From Devosia limi DSM 17137 (GTDB lineage: Bacteria; Pseudomonadota; Alphaproteobacteria; Rhizobiales; Devosiaceae), in contig NZ_FQVC01000001.1 in NCBI RefSeq assembly GCF_900128975.1, positions 186,001 to 250,000 of the forward strand: a stretch of DNA of 64,000 nucleotides, given 5' to 3'. Shown here piece after piece: positions 36,248-47,405 of the stretch. The translations under genes and the position numbers were made by a program. The notes under the pieces are model-generated. The model searched no databases, was not told the origin of the DNA, and saw only the letters and a program-made list of their open reading frames with translations. Every line of letters begins with the position of its first letter. The first letter of the stretch is position 1.

Positions 36248-37517
36248 GTTCCGGGCCATCGTGACGGCCGGTCAACGCCATGCGCAGCGGCAGGAACAGA
36301 GCCTTGCCCTTGCGCCCGGTGGCAGCCTTGAGTGCATTGGTCCATTCACCCCAGGTTGCATCCGACCACGGTTCTGCTGGCAGTAGCTGGCGGGCGGTGC
36401 TGACAAATTCGCGGTCCTCGTCGGCGATTACCGGCGTCACCGGCCCGGTGACCAGCTTGGACCATTCGACGATATCGGCGAACTTGGTCAGGTTCTCGCG
36501 CAGCAGCAGCCACAGGGCTTCGCCCTCGATTCCCAGCGCTGCCAGGCGGGGCGCTGCGGTCTCGTAGGACATGGTGTGCAGGATGCGCGCATTGAGCCCG
36601 TCGAGCTCGGCGGGGTCGAAACGGGCAGGACCAAGCGAAATCGACAAGAAGTCCAGCATGCTGGCTATTTCATCGAGCGAAGCATAGGGCTGGATGGGCA
36701 GGCTGGTCCCCGTCAGGGTCGCCATGATCGCCACCGCAATCGCCTCATATCCCTGTTCCCGCAGGTCGGAAAGCGACAGCGATCCCAGGCGCTTGGAGAA
36801 CCCCTGCCCCTCGGCGTCGGTCAGCAGATTATGATGCGCGAACAGGGGAACGCTGCCCCCCAAAGCCTCGAAAATCTCGATCTGCGTCCCGGTGTTGGAA
36901 ACGTGGTCTTCGCCCCGGATCACATGAGTAATCCCCAGGTCGATATCATCCACCACCGACGGCAAGGTGTAGAGATACGAGCCATCCTCCCGCACCAACA
37001 CCGGGTCCGACATCGACGCCGTATTAACCGTCTGCCCCCCCTTGATCAGATCATCGAAATGCACGGGACGGCCATCGAGTTTGAAGCGCCAATGTGGCTT
37101 GCGGCCCTCGGCCTCCAGCCTGGCGCGGTCCTCGGCGGTCAGCTTGAGCGCGGCGCGATCATAGAGCGGCGGCCTGCCCATGGCCCGCGCCCGCGCGCGG
37201 CGGCGGCTGAGTTCGTCCTCGGTTTCGTAGCAGGGATAGAGCCGGCCGGAGGCAATCAGCGCGTCGCGGGCGGCGTCATAGAGCGCGGTGCGCTCGGACT
37301 GGCGCACCAGGAGGTCGGGCTTGACGCCGAACCAAGCCAGATCGGCCTCGATCCCGTCGGCTGACTCGCGGGTCGAGCGGGCAAGATCGGTATCGTCCAT
37401 GCGCAGCACATAGCGGCCGCCATGGCGCTTGGCGAAGAACCAGTTGAGCAGCGCCGGACGGGCATTGCCGAGATGCAACCGGCCGGTGGGCGACGGTGCG
37501 TAGCGAACTATGGTCAT
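36192..37517 (-). CDS. gltX: Glutamyl-tRNA synthetase, short paralogue
   Basis: 441 residues, somewhat shorter than most GltX. The HIGH-type motif is [14 protein letters not shown] at the N-terminus and the KMSKS-type motif is [10 protein letters not shown]; the [11 protein letters not shown] block is intact. Alphaproteobacteria often carry two GltX proteins with divided tRNA specificity, and this sequence looks like the second, shorter type. It overlaps nadE by four bases (ATGA), so they are coupled. Whether it charges tRNA-Glu, tRNA-Gln or both cannot be decided here. Confidence 0.88.
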   Translation of the reverse strand: MTIVRYAPSPTGRLHLGNARPALLNWFFAKRHGGRYVLRMDDTDLARSTRESADGIEADLAWFGVKPDLLVRQSERTALYDAARDALIASGRLYPCYETEDELSRRRARARAMGRPPLYDRAALKLTAEDRARLEAEGRKPHWRFKLDGRPVHFDDLIKGGQTVNTASMSDPVLVREDGSYLYTLPSVVDDIDLGITHVIRGEDHVSNTGTQIEIFEALGGSVPLFAHHNLLTDAEGQGFSKRLGSLSLSDLREQGYEAIAVAIMATLTGTSLPIQPYASLDEIASMLDFLSISLGPARFDPAELDGLNARILHTMSYETAAPRLAALGIEGEALWLLLRENLTKFADIVEWSKLVTGPVTPVIADEDREFVSTARQLLPAEPWSDATWGEWTNALKAATGRKGKALFLPLRMALTGRHDGPELKNLLVLVGRRACLDRLL

Positions 37518-39181
37518 GCGCCAGTGCGGTCCTTGTAACCATTGGTGATGGGATATTTGCGGCCAATGCCAAAGGCCTTGGGCGTCAGCTTGGGGCCCGG
37601 AGCCGATTGACGGCGCTTGTACTCAGCGATGTTGATCAGCTTTTCGATGCGCTGCACCAGTGCCAGATCGAAGCCACGCGCGACGATCTCGCCGATCGAC
37701 AGTTCCTCTTCGACCAGCGCCTCGATGATAGCATCCAGCACCGGGTATGGCGGCAGGCTGTCCTGATCGGTCTGGTTGGGGCGCAGTTCGGCTGATGGCG
37801 CCTTGTCGATGATCGCCTGCGGGATAACTGTGCCTGCGGGCCCACGGCTATCGCCCGGCAGATTGGCATTGCGCCAGGCGGCGAGCTTGTAGACCTGCAT
37901 TTTCAGCATGTCCTTGAGCGGATTGTAGCCGCCGTTCATGTCGCCATAGATGGTGGCATAGCCGACGGCCATTTCCGACTTGTTGCCGGTAGTCAGCAAC
38001 ATGGAACCCAGCTTGTTGGATACTGCCATCAGCACCACACCGCGCATGCGCGACTGGATGTTCTCTTCCGCCAGGTCCTGCGGGCGGTCACCGAAAATGG
38101 GGGCGAGCTGCACGAGCGCTGCGTCCACCGGATCGCCAATCGAGACGATGTCGTAGCGCACGCCCAGCAGGTCCGCACAGTCCCTGGCGTCCTTGAGGCT
38201 CGCCTCGGAGGTATAGCGATAGGGCAGCATCAGGCAGTGGACGTTCTCGGCACCGAAGGCGTCGACTGCCATGGCCGCCACCACGGCGCTATCGATGCCA
38301 CCGGAGAGGCCGAGCACCACCTGCTTGAAGCCGTTCTTGTGCACATAGTCGCGCAGGCCGAGCACGCAGGCGCGCCAGGGCGCTTCGTCGACTGAGGTCA
38401 GCTCGACCACATCGCCCCTGGCGCAGGTCCAGCCCTCGTCGCCGCGCACCCAGTCGCTAACGATGAAGTCATTCTCGAAGGACTTGCCCTGAAACACCAG
38501 CTTGTTGCCGGGCTCCATGCCGAAGGAGGCGCCGTCAAACACCAGTTCGTCCTGGCCGCCGACCTGGTTGAGGTAGAGCATGGGCACCTGGTCTTCCTCG
38601 ACCCGCGCACGCACCAGATCCTTGCGGACATGCTGCTTGTTGGTCCAGTAGGGCGAACCATTGGGGCAGAGCAGGATTTCCGCACCACGCTGGACCAGAT
38701 GCTCGCAGACCCATGGGTGCCAGATGTCCTCGCAGATCGGAATGCCGACCGGCACGCCCTTGATCATGACTGGATCGGACAATGGCCCGGCAGCGAAATA
38801 GCGTTCCTCATAGAAGACATCGCTGTTGGGCAGTTCGCGCTTGATGCGCGTGGCAATGATCTCGCCGTCCTCGGCGACGACGACGGCATTGTGCAGTCCG
38901 GTGTTCTTCACCCAGACGGTGGGCAGAATCAGCGTGACGCCGGTTCCGGCCGTATCGGCAACCAGCGTCTTGGCCGTGGCGATGGCGTCCTTGAGAAACT
39001 GCGTCTTGAACAGCAGGTCATCTGGGAAATAGCCGGTCAGGAACAGTTCGGAGAGCAGCAGGATATCGGCCTTGGCCGCCTGCGCATCGGCAAGTGCCTG
39101 ACGCGCCAGAGCTAGATTGCCGGGCAGATCACCCACCTTGGGATTGAGCTGGGCGAGCGCAATTCGGAGGCGATCTGTCAC
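37514..39181 (-). CDS. nadE: Glutamine-dependent NAD+ synthetase
   Basis: 555 residues, a fusion of an N-terminal nitrilase-type amidase and a C-terminal NAD synthetase. The nitrilase triad is suggested by [11 protein letters not shown] (Glu), the Lys segment before [10 protein letters not shown], and the Cys in [18 protein letters not shown] sequence. The synthetase P-loop is [17 protein letters not shown]. The order and size match the standard bacterial NadE that uses glutamine as nitrogen source. The stop overlaps the gltX start. Confidence 0.95.
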   Translation of the reverse strand: MTDRLRIALAQLNPKVGDLPGNLALARQALADAQAAKADILLLSELFLTGYFPDDLLFKTQFLKDAIATAKTLVADTAGTGVTLILPTVWVKNTGLHNAVVVAEDGEIIATRIKRELPNSDVFYEERYFAAGPLSDPVMIKGVPVGIPICEDIWHPWVCEHLVQRGAEILLCPNGSPYWTNKQHVRKDLVRARVEEDQVPMLYLNQVGGQDELVFDGASFGMEPGNKLVFQGKSFENDFIVSDWVRGDEGWTCARGDVVELTSVDEAPWRACVLGLRDYVHKNGFKQVVLGLSGGIDSAVVAAMAVDAFGAENVHCLMLPYRYTSEASLKDARDCADLLGVRYDIVSIGDPVDAALVQLAPIFGDRPQDLAEENIQSRMRGVVLMAVSNKLGSMLLTTGNKSEMAVGYATIYGDMNGGYNPLKDMLKMQVYKLAAWRNANLPGDSRGPAGTVIPQAIIDKAPSAELRPNQTDQDSLPPYPVLDAIIEALVEEELSIGEIVARGFDLALVQRIEKLINIAEYKRRQSAPGPKLTPKAFGIGRKYPITNGYKDRTGA

Positions 39182-39304
39182 TTTGGATGGGTCCGTTCGC
39201 TGGGGACTATGGCGTGGCGAGGGAGGCCCGCGCGCGGCAAAGACTTAGCCGCTCACCCCGATCAGGGCAAGCGGCCAAAGCTAGAGCTGCGTTGCTGCAA
39301 GAGC

Positions 39305-40222
39305 CTAGAAGCGGCCGGTCACTTCAGCGACGACACCATAACGCACCAGTGAGAAGCCGCTGAGCAAGGTGTCGCTGTAGATATAGGAGTTTGGCGTCGC
39401 CGCGTTCCACTGCTTGAACCGCATGCTGCTCGGGCCAGTAAGCACAGAGGCGCGGCCGCCGAAGCGGAAGGTGAGGTTTTCGGTGGGATGCACGCCAACC
39501 ATCACTTGGCCAGTAGCGCCATAGAGGGCGCCGGTGGCAGTGAAATTGCTCCGATTGACCGTTACGCCCTGCACGACCTGATCGGCGGACGGAATTTCTG
39601 CAGTCGAACCCGAAGCGAAGGCATAGGGGACGGCAGCGATCTCGGCCTCGATATCGAACATGTCGTTGATTTCGGCGCGGCCAGTCACGCCAAGGCGCAG
39701 GGCATGGATGTTGAGGCCATCGATGGACTGGACGTCAAATCGCGCCCGGTCAGGCGACTCGCGCAGGAACTGGTAGCCGGTGATGAAGCCGAATTTGACC
39801 GTCTCGTTGCCGAATGGGGTCCAGCCGAAATCGGCACCGGCGTAACCAACCTGACCGCCGGTAAAGTTGGTGGGGACGCCGGCATGGGTCAGATGCTCGC
39901 CATCAATAGCGACGGCATAGCCCGCCTGCCCCTTGAGGAAGCTATCGGTCGATGCATCGTCGATGCGGAAATGGGCTTCAAGGATATGGCTACGATCCCT
40001 GGTATTGAAGGTCTGCCCGCCAAGCTCCGCGTTCTGCTCGCCAAGGGCATACCAGTAGCGCAGGCCCGCTTCAAAGCGCAGCGGATTCTCCGGGCTGTCT
40101 TCCCAACTTGTTGGATAAGCGGGGCGCAGGTCCGGGAACATTAGGTTGGCATCGGCGGCCAAGGCTGGGGCCGCTGCGCAGAGGGCGGCCAGGGCGACGA
40201 TGCTATGGAGCGGGCGCAGCAT
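39305..40222 (-). CDS. Predicted outer-membrane beta-barrel protein, family unknown
   Basis: 305 residues from ATG 40222, which has GGAGG upstream; an upstream start at 40267 lacks one. A signal peptide is visible (MLRPLHSIVALAALCAAAPALA-AD). The mature protein alternates polar and aromatic residues (RFEAGLRYWYALG, GGQVGYAGADFGWTPFG, NLTFRFGGRASVL) and ends with VTGRF, a terminal Phe as in outer-membrane barrels. I do not recognise a named family. It is likely a small porin-like or structural barrel. Confidence 0.6.
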   Translation of the reverse strand: MLRPLHSIVALAALCAAAPALAADANLMFPDLRPAYPTSWEDSPENPLRFEAGLRYWYALGEQNAELGGQTFNTRDRSHILEAHFRIDDASTDSFLKGQAGYAVAIDGEHLTHAGVPTNFTGGQVGYAGADFGWTPFGNETVKFGFITGYQFLRESPDRARFDVQSIDGLNIHALRLGVTGRAEINDMFDIEAEIAAVPYAFASGSTAEIPSADQVVQGVTVNRSNFTATGALYGATGQVMVGVHPTENLTFRFGGRASVLTGPSSMRFKQWNAATPNSYIYSDTLLSGFSLVRYGVVAEVTGRF

Positions 40223-40450
40223 GAATGCCTCCGAAACTGACGACCTTTCAGGTCTTGTCCAATTCATGCCGCATTAGGGTTAATGTTCCGCTAAACCCGG
40301 ACTGGACTGACGGCTTGGGATTTTGGTAACCCCCAAGGGGGATAATCCCGATCACAACAACGCTGCCATGCGTGATTTTCCCGCAACCCATCGCCCACTT
40401 GATGAGTTCCGTCCTGACAGAAAGCAAAAGTGACTAAAAGAGCTGAGGTT

Positions 40451-40876
40451 ATGACCTGCAATATACTGATTGTTGAGGACGAGATTTTCGTCGCTGCCGA
40501 AATCGAGCATGTGATTGCCGAAATGGGTCACAAGCCGGTCGGTATCGCCGCAGACCAGCGGACCGCGCTTGGTTATGCCGGTGACACAGACGTCGCTCTT
40601 GTCGATCTCAACCTGCAGGATGGCCCAACAGGCCTCTCCATCGGGCGCATTCTGGCCCAGACCCATGGCGTCACGGTGCTGTTCATGACCGCAAATCCTT
40701 CACAGCTCGGGGGCGGCATTCCTGGCACGCTGGGCGTCTTGCCCAAGCCGGTGACGGATCGGGAGCTCAAGCAGGCGGTTGAATATGCGGTTGCGCGCCA
40801 TCGCGACGCCGAGGCTACGCCACCACGTCGTCTGCAGCTCTTCAACTGGTCGTCCCTCAGGGGCAATCCCGCCTGA
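40451..40876 (+). CDS. Single-domain response regulator
   Basis: 141 residues from ATG 40451. Receiver features: acidic pair in LIVEDEIF, phospho-acceptor Asp in VALVDLNL, Thr in VLFMTAN and Lys in LPKPV. No output domain is present, so it may relay phosphate or act through protein contacts. It converges with the HWE-type kinase gene only 42 bases away, and pairing of HWE kinases with such receivers is common; they are plausible partners, though on opposite strands. A GTG at 40430 is an alternative start. Confidence 0.87.
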   Translation: MTCNILIVEDEIFVAAEIEHVIAEMGHKPVGIAADQRTALGYAGDTDVALVDLNLQDGPTGLSIGRILAQTHGVTVLFMTANPSQLGGGIPGTLGVLPKPVTDRELKQAVEYAVARHRDAEATPPRRLQLFNWSSLRGNPA

Positions 40877-40918
40877 GCGGCGAGCTGAAAGACATCCCGT
40901 CCATTCGGGCAGCCACGG

Positions 40919-42829
40919 TTATTCCTCTGCGTCTTCCGGTGTCGTTGCGCGGCATAGCGCGTTGATCGGCAGATCGATTTCGACGCGCAGGCCATCGGCC
41001 TCCCACACCCGCACCAGCTTGCCCCGCAATTGTCCCTCGACACTCAGCGAGATCAGGCGCGAGCCAAAGCCCGCCGCCCCTGCGTCAGAGTCCAAGGCGG
41101 GACCACCGAGCTCCTTCCACGACAAATGATAGCGCTCGCCATCGCGCGAGCCCATCAGCATCACGCGGCCGCCATGGCGCGACAGCGCGCCATATTTGGC
41201 TGCATTGGTGCCAAGCTCATGGATCAGCAGAGCAATGGGCGTTGCCGCGCCGTCATCGATCTCCGCATCATCGCCCGCAAACTCAATACGGGCCGCATCG
41301 TTTTCCTCATAGGGCTGCAACAGCCGCTCGATCAGCACGCGAAGCGAGCCCTGCCCTTCCGGGGGGCGCGAGATATGGCTGTGAGGCCGCACGAAGTTAT
41401 GGGCTTCACCTAGTGCATAAATGCGCTGGCGCAGTTCGTCGGCGAATGGCTTGATCTCGGGCCGATTGCGTGCCGACAGGCTGATGATACCGGTCAATAC
41501 CGCAAAGATGTTCTTGATGCGATGGCTGAGCTCCTGGGCGACGAGCTCGCGCTCCTCCGCCGCCAGACGTGTCTCATGAATATCGGTGCAGGTGCCAAAC
41601 CAACGCACAATGGTGCCATTGGCATCGCGAACCGGCAGCGCCAGTCCGAGGGTCCAGCGGTAGTCGCCGGAGCGATGGCGCAGCCGATACTCAATCTGGT
41701 AGGGTTCGCCAGTTGCCAGCGAGCGCTGCCAGACGTCCCAGGCGCGCGACTGATCGTCGGGATGGAACACACCATTCCAGGCTTCGCCATCGGTGGAGCC
41801 GACCGGCATGCCAGTGAACTCGTACCAGCGCGCATTGTAATAGTCGTGGAAGCCATCGGCCAAGGTCGACCAGACCATTTGCGGCATGGTGTCGGCGAGG
41901 GTGCGGAAGCGCAGCTCGCTTTCGGCCAGCGCCTCGCTGATCTGCTTCTGCTCGGTAATGTCGACTGCCACCCCCGGGAAACGGGTGGCATTGCCATTCC
42001 CATCCTGGCGCGCCCGCCCCGATGCAACGATCCAGCGAACGCCTCCTTGCTTGCAAAGCAGGCGATACTCGGAGCGGTAGTCCAAACCATTGGCAACGGC
42101 GGCCATGATCTCGGCGCTGACCCGTTCGCGATCATCCGGGTGGATTGCTGCGAAAAACTGCTCGATCTCTACGCCGAGACCGGCGCGCAACGGATCGATG
42201 CCATACATCTCGGCAAATTTGTCATCGGCAGTGACGACATTATTGACCACGTCCCAATCCCAGGTGCCAACAAGACTGGAGCCACTCAACGCCAGCGACA
42301 GGCGCTCTTCGCTGCGGACCAGGGCCTTCTCGGCGAGCACCCGCTCGGTGGTTTCATGGACGAGACAGAGCGTGCCCATCGGCAGTCCGTCTTCGCCCAG
42401 TATGGGACTGTAATGCAGGTCCATCCAGCCGGATTCCAGGTGACCGTGGCGGTTCAGCACCAATTCCTGGTCGCGCAGCGTCAGGGCCTCGCCGCGCAGG
42501 CCCATGGCGATCTTCTCGCGATTGAAGTCAGCAATCTCCGGCCAGGCATCGGTGGCGGGCATGCCAAAAATCTGAGGATGCCGGTTACCCGCGAAACTTG
42601 CATAGGCGTCGTTGTAGATCAAAACGCCGGCTGGCCCGATCAGCATGACCATGGGCGAAGACGAGGCCATCATGACGCGCACGGCGCCCTTGAGGCTTTC
42701 CGCCCAATTGGGGATCGCCCCCAATGGCGTCTGCGACCAGTCAAAATCGTTGATCAGCTTGAGCGTGGGGCTCTGCTCGAGGCGGTTTCGGGTTTCAGCT
42801 GAAGCCGCAGGAAACAGGGACCTTGGCAT
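40919..42829 (-). CDS. PAS-domain HWE-family histidine kinase
   Basis: About 636 residues, no membrane helices. Three PAS domains are visible: around LIGPAGVLIYNDAYASFAG, TWDWDVVNNVVTADDKF and LADTMPQMVWSTLADGFHDYY; each is followed by a PAC stretch such as GVAVDITEQKQ. The kinase core carries ELSHRIKNIFAVLTGI with the phospho-His, then LLIHELGTNAAKYGAL and YHLSWKELGGP, which are the HWE marks. It likely senses an intracellular or light/redox cue. ATG at 42829 or TTG at 42880 may start it; neither has a strong ribosome site. Confidence 0.9.
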   Translation of the reverse strand: MPRSLFPAASAETRNRLEQSPTLKLINDFDWSQTPLGAIPNWAESLKGAVRVMMASSSPMVMLIGPAGVLIYNDAYASFAGNRHPQIFGMPATDAWPEIADFNREKIAMGLRGEALTLRDQELVLNRHGHLESGWMDLHYSPILGEDGLPMGTLCLVHETTERVLAEKALVRSEERLSLALSGSSLVGTWDWDVVNNVVTADDKFAEMYGIDPLRAGLGVEIEQFFAAIHPDDRERVSAEIMAAVANGLDYRSEYRLLCKQGGVRWIVASGRARQDGNGNATRFPGVAVDITEQKQISEALAESELRFRTLADTMPQMVWSTLADGFHDYYNARWYEFTGMPVGSTDGEAWNGVFHPDDQSRAWDVWQRSLATGEPYQIEYRLRHRSGDYRWTLGLALPVRDANGTIVRWFGTCTDIHETRLAAEERELVAQELSHRIKNIFAVLTGIISLSARNRPEIKPFADELRQRIYALGEAHNFVRPHSHISRPPEGQGSLRVLIERLLQPYEENDAARIEFAGDDAEIDDGAATPIALLIHELGTNAAKYGALSRHGGRVMLMGSRDGERYHLSWKELGGPALDSDAGAAGFGSRLISLSVEGQLRGKLVRVWEADGLRVEIDLPINALCRATTPEDAEE

Positions 42830-42939
42830 GGGCAGGTATGGTCTCGACTTTGGAGATTCGGATAAGGGCAGCGCTGGCAAACCTAAGGCCGCGAGTTAGA
42901 ACGCGCGGCCCTGCCAATCGGTTCGACACTCTACTCGAA

Positions 42940-44316
42940 TTATTCTCCGGCGGCGAGTTGCTGGCGTGGCGGCCGCTGGGCATGCACTTCCTCGGCGACG
43001 AGGAAGGCCAGCTCCAGTGCCTGGCTGGCATTGAGGCGCGGGTCGCAATAGGTGTGGTAGCGATCCGACAGCGAGGCTTCCGTCACAGCCGACATGCCAC
43101 CGACGCATTCGGTGACGTCATCGCCGGTCATTTCGATATGCACGCCGCCGGCATAGGTGCCCATCTCGCGATGGATCTCAAAGAAGCTCTTCACTTCCGA
43201 CAGCACGCGATCGAACGGGCGGGTCTTGTAGCCGGTCGAGGCCTTGATGGTGTTGCCATGCATAGGATCGGAGCACCAGACGACCGTGCGGCCGGCCCTC
43301 TGGACGGTCTCGATGTGGCGCGACAGGTGATCATGGATCTTGTCGGAGCCATAACGGCTGATCAATGTGATGCGGCCGGCTTCGTCGGTGGGGTTCAACC
43401 GGTCGAGCAGGCGCAGCAGGTCGTCACCCGACAGGCTGGGACCGCACTTGATGCCAATGGGATTTTTGATGCCCGCGAAATATTCGACATGGGCTGCGTC
43501 AGGCTGGCGGGTGCGATCGCCGATCCACAGCATGTGGCCGGACGTGGCGTACCAGTCATTGGTGATGGAGTCGCGGCGGGTCAGTGCCTCCTCATAGCCC
43601 AGCAGCAAGGCTTCGTGGCTGGTGAAGAAGCTGGTCTGGCGCAAGGCCGGGGTATTGTCGGGGTTGAGGCCAAGCGCCGCCATGAAGGTGATGGCGTCGT
43701 CGATCTTGCGCGCCACTTCCTCGTAGCGCGGATACCAGTTCGAGCCCTTCATGAACCCGACAGTCCATTCGTGGATGCGGGTCAGTTCGGCATAGCCGCC
43801 CATCGAGAAGGCACGCAGCAGGTTCAGCGTGGCAGCCGACTGGCGATAGGCCTGCAGCATGCGATCGGGATCGGGAACGCGGGCGCCCTCGGTGAATTCG
43901 ATGGAATTGATGATGTCGCCGCGATAGCTCGGCAATTCGACGCCATCGATGATTTCGGTGTCCGACGAGCGCGGCTTGGCGAACTGACCAGCCACCCGGC
44001 CGACCTTGACGACGGGCTTGGAAGCCCCGTGCGTCAGCACCACCGCCATTTGCAGGAAGACGCGGAAGAAGTCGCGAATATGGTCGGCGCCGTGTTCGGC
44101 AAAGCTCTCGGCGCAATCGCCGCCCTGCAGCAGAAACGCCTCGCCGCGCGCAACAGCAGCCAGCCGGGACTTGAGCTCACGGGCTTCGCCAGCAAAAACC
44201 AGCGGCGGGAAGGTCCCGAGCTGACGCTCCGCCTCCTGCAAAGCGGCCTCGTCCGGATAGAACGGCACCTGGGAAATCGGCTTATCGCGCCAGCTGCTCG
44301 GGGTCCATGTGGTCAT
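42940..44316 (-). CDS. Class II 3-deoxy-7-phosphoheptulonate synthase (DAHP synthase)
   Basis: 458 residues of the plant/Mycobacterium class II type. Landmarks are [15 protein letters not shown], the metal Cys within it, [40 protein letters not shown] and [14 protein letters not shown]. It catalyses the first shikimate-pathway step, condensing PEP with erythrose-4-phosphate. No other aromatic synthesis gene is adjacent. The function is clear; symbols differ between genomes (aroF, aroG or aroH-type), so none is given. Confidence 0.93.
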   Translation of the reverse strand: MTTWTPSSWRDKPISQVPFYPDEAALQEAERQLGTFPPLVFAGEARELKSRLAAVARGEAFLLQGGDCAESFAEHGADHIRDFFRVFLQMAVVLTHGASKPVVKVGRVAGQFAKPRSSDTEIIDGVELPSYRGDIINSIEFTEGARVPDPDRMLQAYRQSAATLNLLRAFSMGGYAELTRIHEWTVGFMKGSNWYPRYEEVARKIDDAITFMAALGLNPDNTPALRQTSFFTSHEALLLGYEEALTRRDSITNDWYATSGHMLWIGDRTRQPDAAHVEYFAGIKNPIGIKCGPSLSGDDLLRLLDRLNPTDEAGRITLISRYGSDKIHDHLSRHIETVQRAGRTVVWCSDPMHGNTIKASTGYKTRPFDRVLSEVKSFFEIHREMGTYAGGVHIEMTGDDVTECVGGMSAVTEASLSDRYHTYCDPRLNASQALELAFLVAEEVHAQRPPRQQLAAGE

Positions 44317-44425
44317 CTGAGGTCTCGTTCACGCAGGTCAACTTATCGCCTGCGGCGGTCTACCAAGGCTGGCGGGCCCTGCCAAGCAAATTGCGGCACC
44401 CGCCCTATCGGCCTTTCGGCCATGG

Positions 44426-45799
44426 CTAGACCTTGACGCCATCCCGGTAGACGTAGCTGGGGGCCTTGAAGGTCACCAACTCTTCGGCTGTGCTGGGATG
44501 CAGCGCCATGGCACGGTCGAAATCAGCCTTGCTCGCGCCCATGCCCATGGGAATGGCGACGAGCTGGATCATCTCGGCGGCGCCTGGCCCCAGGATATGG
44601 CAGCCCAGTACCTTGCCGCCATTGGCCTCGGTGATCAGCTTGAGCACGGTGCGCTCGGTCTTGGTGGACAGCGTGTTGATCATCGGGCGGAACCGGGCGA
44701 CGTAAACGTCGATATCGCCATGAGTTGCGGCTTCCGGCTCGGTCAGGCCGACAACCCCAAGCTCCGGCTCAGAGAACACCGCCGTCGGGATCAGCGAGTG
44801 ATCGACCGCCAGCGGATTGTTGTTGAACACGGTCTCGGCGAAATACCAGCCCTCACGGATGGCAACCGGGGTGAGCGCGGCGCGGCCGGTGACATCGCCA
44901 ACGGCATAAATCGATGGGCAGGACGTCTGCGAATAGGCGTCTACCGCGATGGCGCCTGTGGAATGCAGCTTGACGCCGGCGGTTTCGAGACCGAGGCCGC
45001 GCACGTTCGGCGTGCGGCCGGTGGCAAACATGACCTGCTCATAGGGCGCGGTGACGCCGTCGCTGAAGGTGGCGGCAATGTCGTTGCCGTCACGGGTCAG
45101 CATGGTGATGGTGGTCTGGTAGATCAGTTTGATGCCATGATCCTGCAGCCCGGCTTCCAGCCCGCGCCGCAGGTCCTCATCGAAGCCACGCAGCACGCAG
45201 TCGCCGCGATAGATGATGGTGGTATCGACACCCAGTCCGGCGAAGATCGTCGCAAATTCCACGGCGATATAGCCGCCGCCCTCGATCAGGATGGAGCGCG
45301 GCAGCTTGGCAAGATCGAAGGCTTCATTGGACGAAATGGCCAAGTCGGCGCCCGGAATTGCGGGAATATGGGGGTGACCGCCCGTGGCGACGAGAATGTA
45401 TCGCGCGCTGAGTTCGCGACCTCCATTGACCAGACGGACCGAATTGGGCCCGGTGACGACGCCTCGGTCACGGATGATTTCGACGCCGGGCTTCTCCAGA
45501 TTGGAGGTGTAAGCGTGCTCGAGCCGGGTGATTTCCTTTTCCTTGTTGGCCACAAGGGTTGGCCAGTCAAAGCTGGCATCGACCTGCCAGCCAAAGCTGG
45601 AGGCGACATCGAACAGACCAGCAAAGCGGCTGGCATAGACATAGAGCTTCTTGGGGACGCAGCCGCGGATCACGCAGGTGCCGCCGACGCGGAACTCCTC
45701 GATGATGGCGACGCGCGCGCCGTAAGTGGCGGCCATCCGTGCCGCGCGCACGCCGCCGGACCCAGCACCGATAACAACAAGATCATAGCTATCGGACAT
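44426..45799 (-). CDS. gor: Glutathione-disulfide reductase
   Basis: 457 residues, pyridine nucleotide-disulfide oxidoreductase. FAD motif GAGSGGVRAAR starts at residue 11; the redox disulfide is Cys42-Cys47 in GTCVIRGCVPKK; NADPH-binding region IEGGGYIAVEFA; C-terminal dimer motif ALHPSTAEELVT with the active-site His. It reduces GSSG with NADPH in the cytoplasm. It follows rpiA and the DUF2059 gene on the same strand, but a terminator lies between the DUF2059 gene and gor. Confidence 0.93.
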   Translation of the reverse strand: MSDSYDLVVIGAGSGGVRAARMAATYGARVAIIEEFRVGGTCVIRGCVPKKLYVYASRFAGLFDVASSFGWQVDASFDWPTLVANKEKEITRLEHAYTSNLEKPGVEIIRDRGVVTGPNSVRLVNGGRELSARYILVATGGHPHIPAIPGADLAISSNEAFDLAKLPRSILIEGGGYIAVEFATIFAGLGVDTTIIYRGDCVLRGFDEDLRRGLEAGLQDHGIKLIYQTTITMLTRDGNDIAATFSDGVTAPYEQVMFATGRTPNVRGLGLETAGVKLHSTGAIAVDAYSQTSCPSIYAVGDVTGRAALTPVAIREGWYFAETVFNNNPLAVDHSLIPTAVFSEPELGVVGLTEPEAATHGDIDVYVARFRPMINTLSTKTERTVLKLITEANGGKVLGCHILGPGAAEMIQLVAIPMGMGASKADFDRAMALHPSTAEELVTFKAPSYVYRDGVKV

Positions 45800-45862
45800 A
45801 GGGAGCTCCTTGGGCGGGGTAATATCGGCATGTTACGATGAATGTGGCGACGCGCTTCGCAT

Positions 45863-45890
45863 AAAAAAAGACCCCGCACAAGGCGGGGTC
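45863..45890 (-). terminator. Rho-independent terminator after the DUF2059 gene
   Basis: GACCCCGC and GCGGGGTC form an 8-base stem on the minus strand, followed by seven T. It lies 24 bases after the stop of the DUF2059 gene and 63 bases upstream of the gor start, so it would separate gor from the rpiA-DUF2059 transcript. Confidence 0.9.
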
Positions 45891-45913
45891 CGGTATCGCT
45901 GCGTCGGGATCGA

Positions 45914-46429
45914 TCAGATTTCGATACCCTGGGCGCGCAAATCGGCACGCACTTTGGCGAAGAATTCGCGCTTCAGATTGCCGGTGAACACTTCCATGAC
46001 GCGCTGCAGATCGACGTTCACTTCCGCATTGGCCTGGGCCAGTTTGAGGCCAACCGGGGATTCGTAGAAGTTCACGATCTGCTGCAACTCGTCCATCGAG
46101 AAGCGAACGGCATAGATGCGCGCGAACTGGTCAAGCAGCTCGCCCTTGCGGCCTTTGTATTCCTCGATGGTCTTGGTAATGACCGCATCGGTCTGATCGA
46201 TGATCTCGGGGTTCTGCTGCACGATCTGGCGCATCGTCTCGATGCCGGTTTCAACGATCGTGACTTCGTAGATGGCCGAGCGGTCGGTCAGGTCGACATA
46301 TTTACGCGCCAGAGCCAGGTGCTCGGGTGCGACTTCCTGAGCAACAGCCGGCATCGCCAAAGCGATCATGCCAGCGCTCAGAACCACTGCAACCAACGCC
46401 TTTGCGCGCACTGCGAAACCCATCTTCAT
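45914..46429 (-). CDS. DUF2059 domain protein, predicted secreted
   Basis: 171 residues from ATG 46429, with a signal peptide (AKALVAVVLSAGMIALAMPAVA-QE). The DUF2059 core follows: FARIYAVRFSMDELQQIVNFYESPVGLKL and the helix with VMEVFTGNLKREF. It is probably periplasmic; function unknown. Alternative starts lie at 46441 and 46456. The rpiA gene ends 34 bases upstream on the same strand, and the rpiA-DUF2059-gor order is, from memory, conserved in Rhizobiales. Confidence 0.82.
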   Translation of the reverse strand: MKMGFAVRAKALVAVVLSAGMIALAMPAVAQEVAPEHLALARKYVDLTDRSAIYEVTIVETGIETMRQIVQQNPEIIDQTDAVITKTIEEYKGRKGELLDQFARIYAVRFSMDELQQIVNFYESPVGLKLAQANAEVNVDLQRVMEVFTGNLKREFFAKVRADLRAQGIEI

Positions 46430-46463
46430 CGAAACGCCCATCCTTGCTCTATCCACGCCCTGC

Positions 46464-47162
46464 TTATCGTTCGGTGAGAATGGTTCTTACGCCATCCGCC
46501 GTCGCCACATAAGCCTTTTTGCACATATTGAGGAACAGCCCATGCTGGACCACGCCCGGAATGTCCAGCAAAGCCCTTGAAAGGGCTTCTGGCTGCGAAA
46601 TGCGGCCAAAAAATGCATCGAGGATCAGGTGCCCGCCATCGGTAACGAAGCTCTCACCGGTCGCCGCAAGGCGCAGTTTGAGCCCACCTTCGGCGCCCTG
46701 CGCTACAAGCACCGCCTCGATCGACCGGCGCGTTGCGCCCAGACCGAAGGGGTTGACCTCGATGGGCAGGGGATAACGACCAAGGGTTTCGACCAGCTTT
46801 GAAGCATCGGCGATGACGATCATCTGATCGGACGCCGCCGCGACGATTTTCTCGCGCAGCAGCGCACCGCCGCCGCCCTTGATCAGGTTCAACGCCAGAT
46901 CGAGCTCGTCGGCGCCATCAATGGTGATGTCCAGTCGGTCGATCGTATCGAGGTCGGTCAGGGGGATATCGAGCGAACGCGCCTGCGCTGCAGTGACTTC
47001 GGAAGTGGGCACGCAGAGGCAGTCAAAGCCCTGCGCAACGCGCTCACCGAGCAGTTCGACGAAGTGCTTGGCAGTGGAGCCGGTACCCAGGCCGAGACGC
47101 ATGCCAGATTCGACCTGTGTCAGCGCCATGGCCGCAGCCTGCCGTTTCAATGCTTCACTCAC
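46464..47162 (-). CDS. rpiA: Ribose-5-phosphate isomerase A
   Basis: 232 residues. Conserved blocks: [16 protein letters not shown] near residues 24-39, [38 protein letters not shown] (catalytic Asp, Glu and Lys), and the C-terminal [11 protein letters not shown]. It interconverts ribose-5-phosphate and ribulose-5-phosphate. The GTG at 47162 has GGAGG about eight bases upstream. Confidence 0.96.
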   Translation of the reverse strand: MSEALKRQAAAMALTQVESGMRLGLGTGSTAKHFVELLGERVAQGFDCLCVPTSEVTAAQARSLDIPLTDLDTIDRLDITIDGADELDLALNLIKGGGGALLREKIVAAASDQMIVIADASKLVETLGRYPLPIEVNPFGLGATRRSIEAVLVAQGAEGGLKLRLAATGESFVTDGGHLILDAFFGRISQPEALSRALLDIPGVVQHGLFLNMCKKAYVATADGVRTILTER

Positions 47163-47405
47163 TGGAAATCCTCCAAATTCGTGCAGCCGTCATGGTGACT
47201 GCGTGCTCCCCTGTCAACCCGGCGTTCACACCTTGGTGAACATGAATTGTAACCGGCCAGCAACACAATTTGGCCAAGGTGCTGGGACTGTGGCGGAAAC
47301 GCGGCACCCACCCTTTCCGCGCTGATGTGAAACGCGTATGCAAAATTCAACACTGAGCGGCCCGAATCACGCGGCCAGTTCAACTGTCAGAGGCCCAGTC
47401 GACAC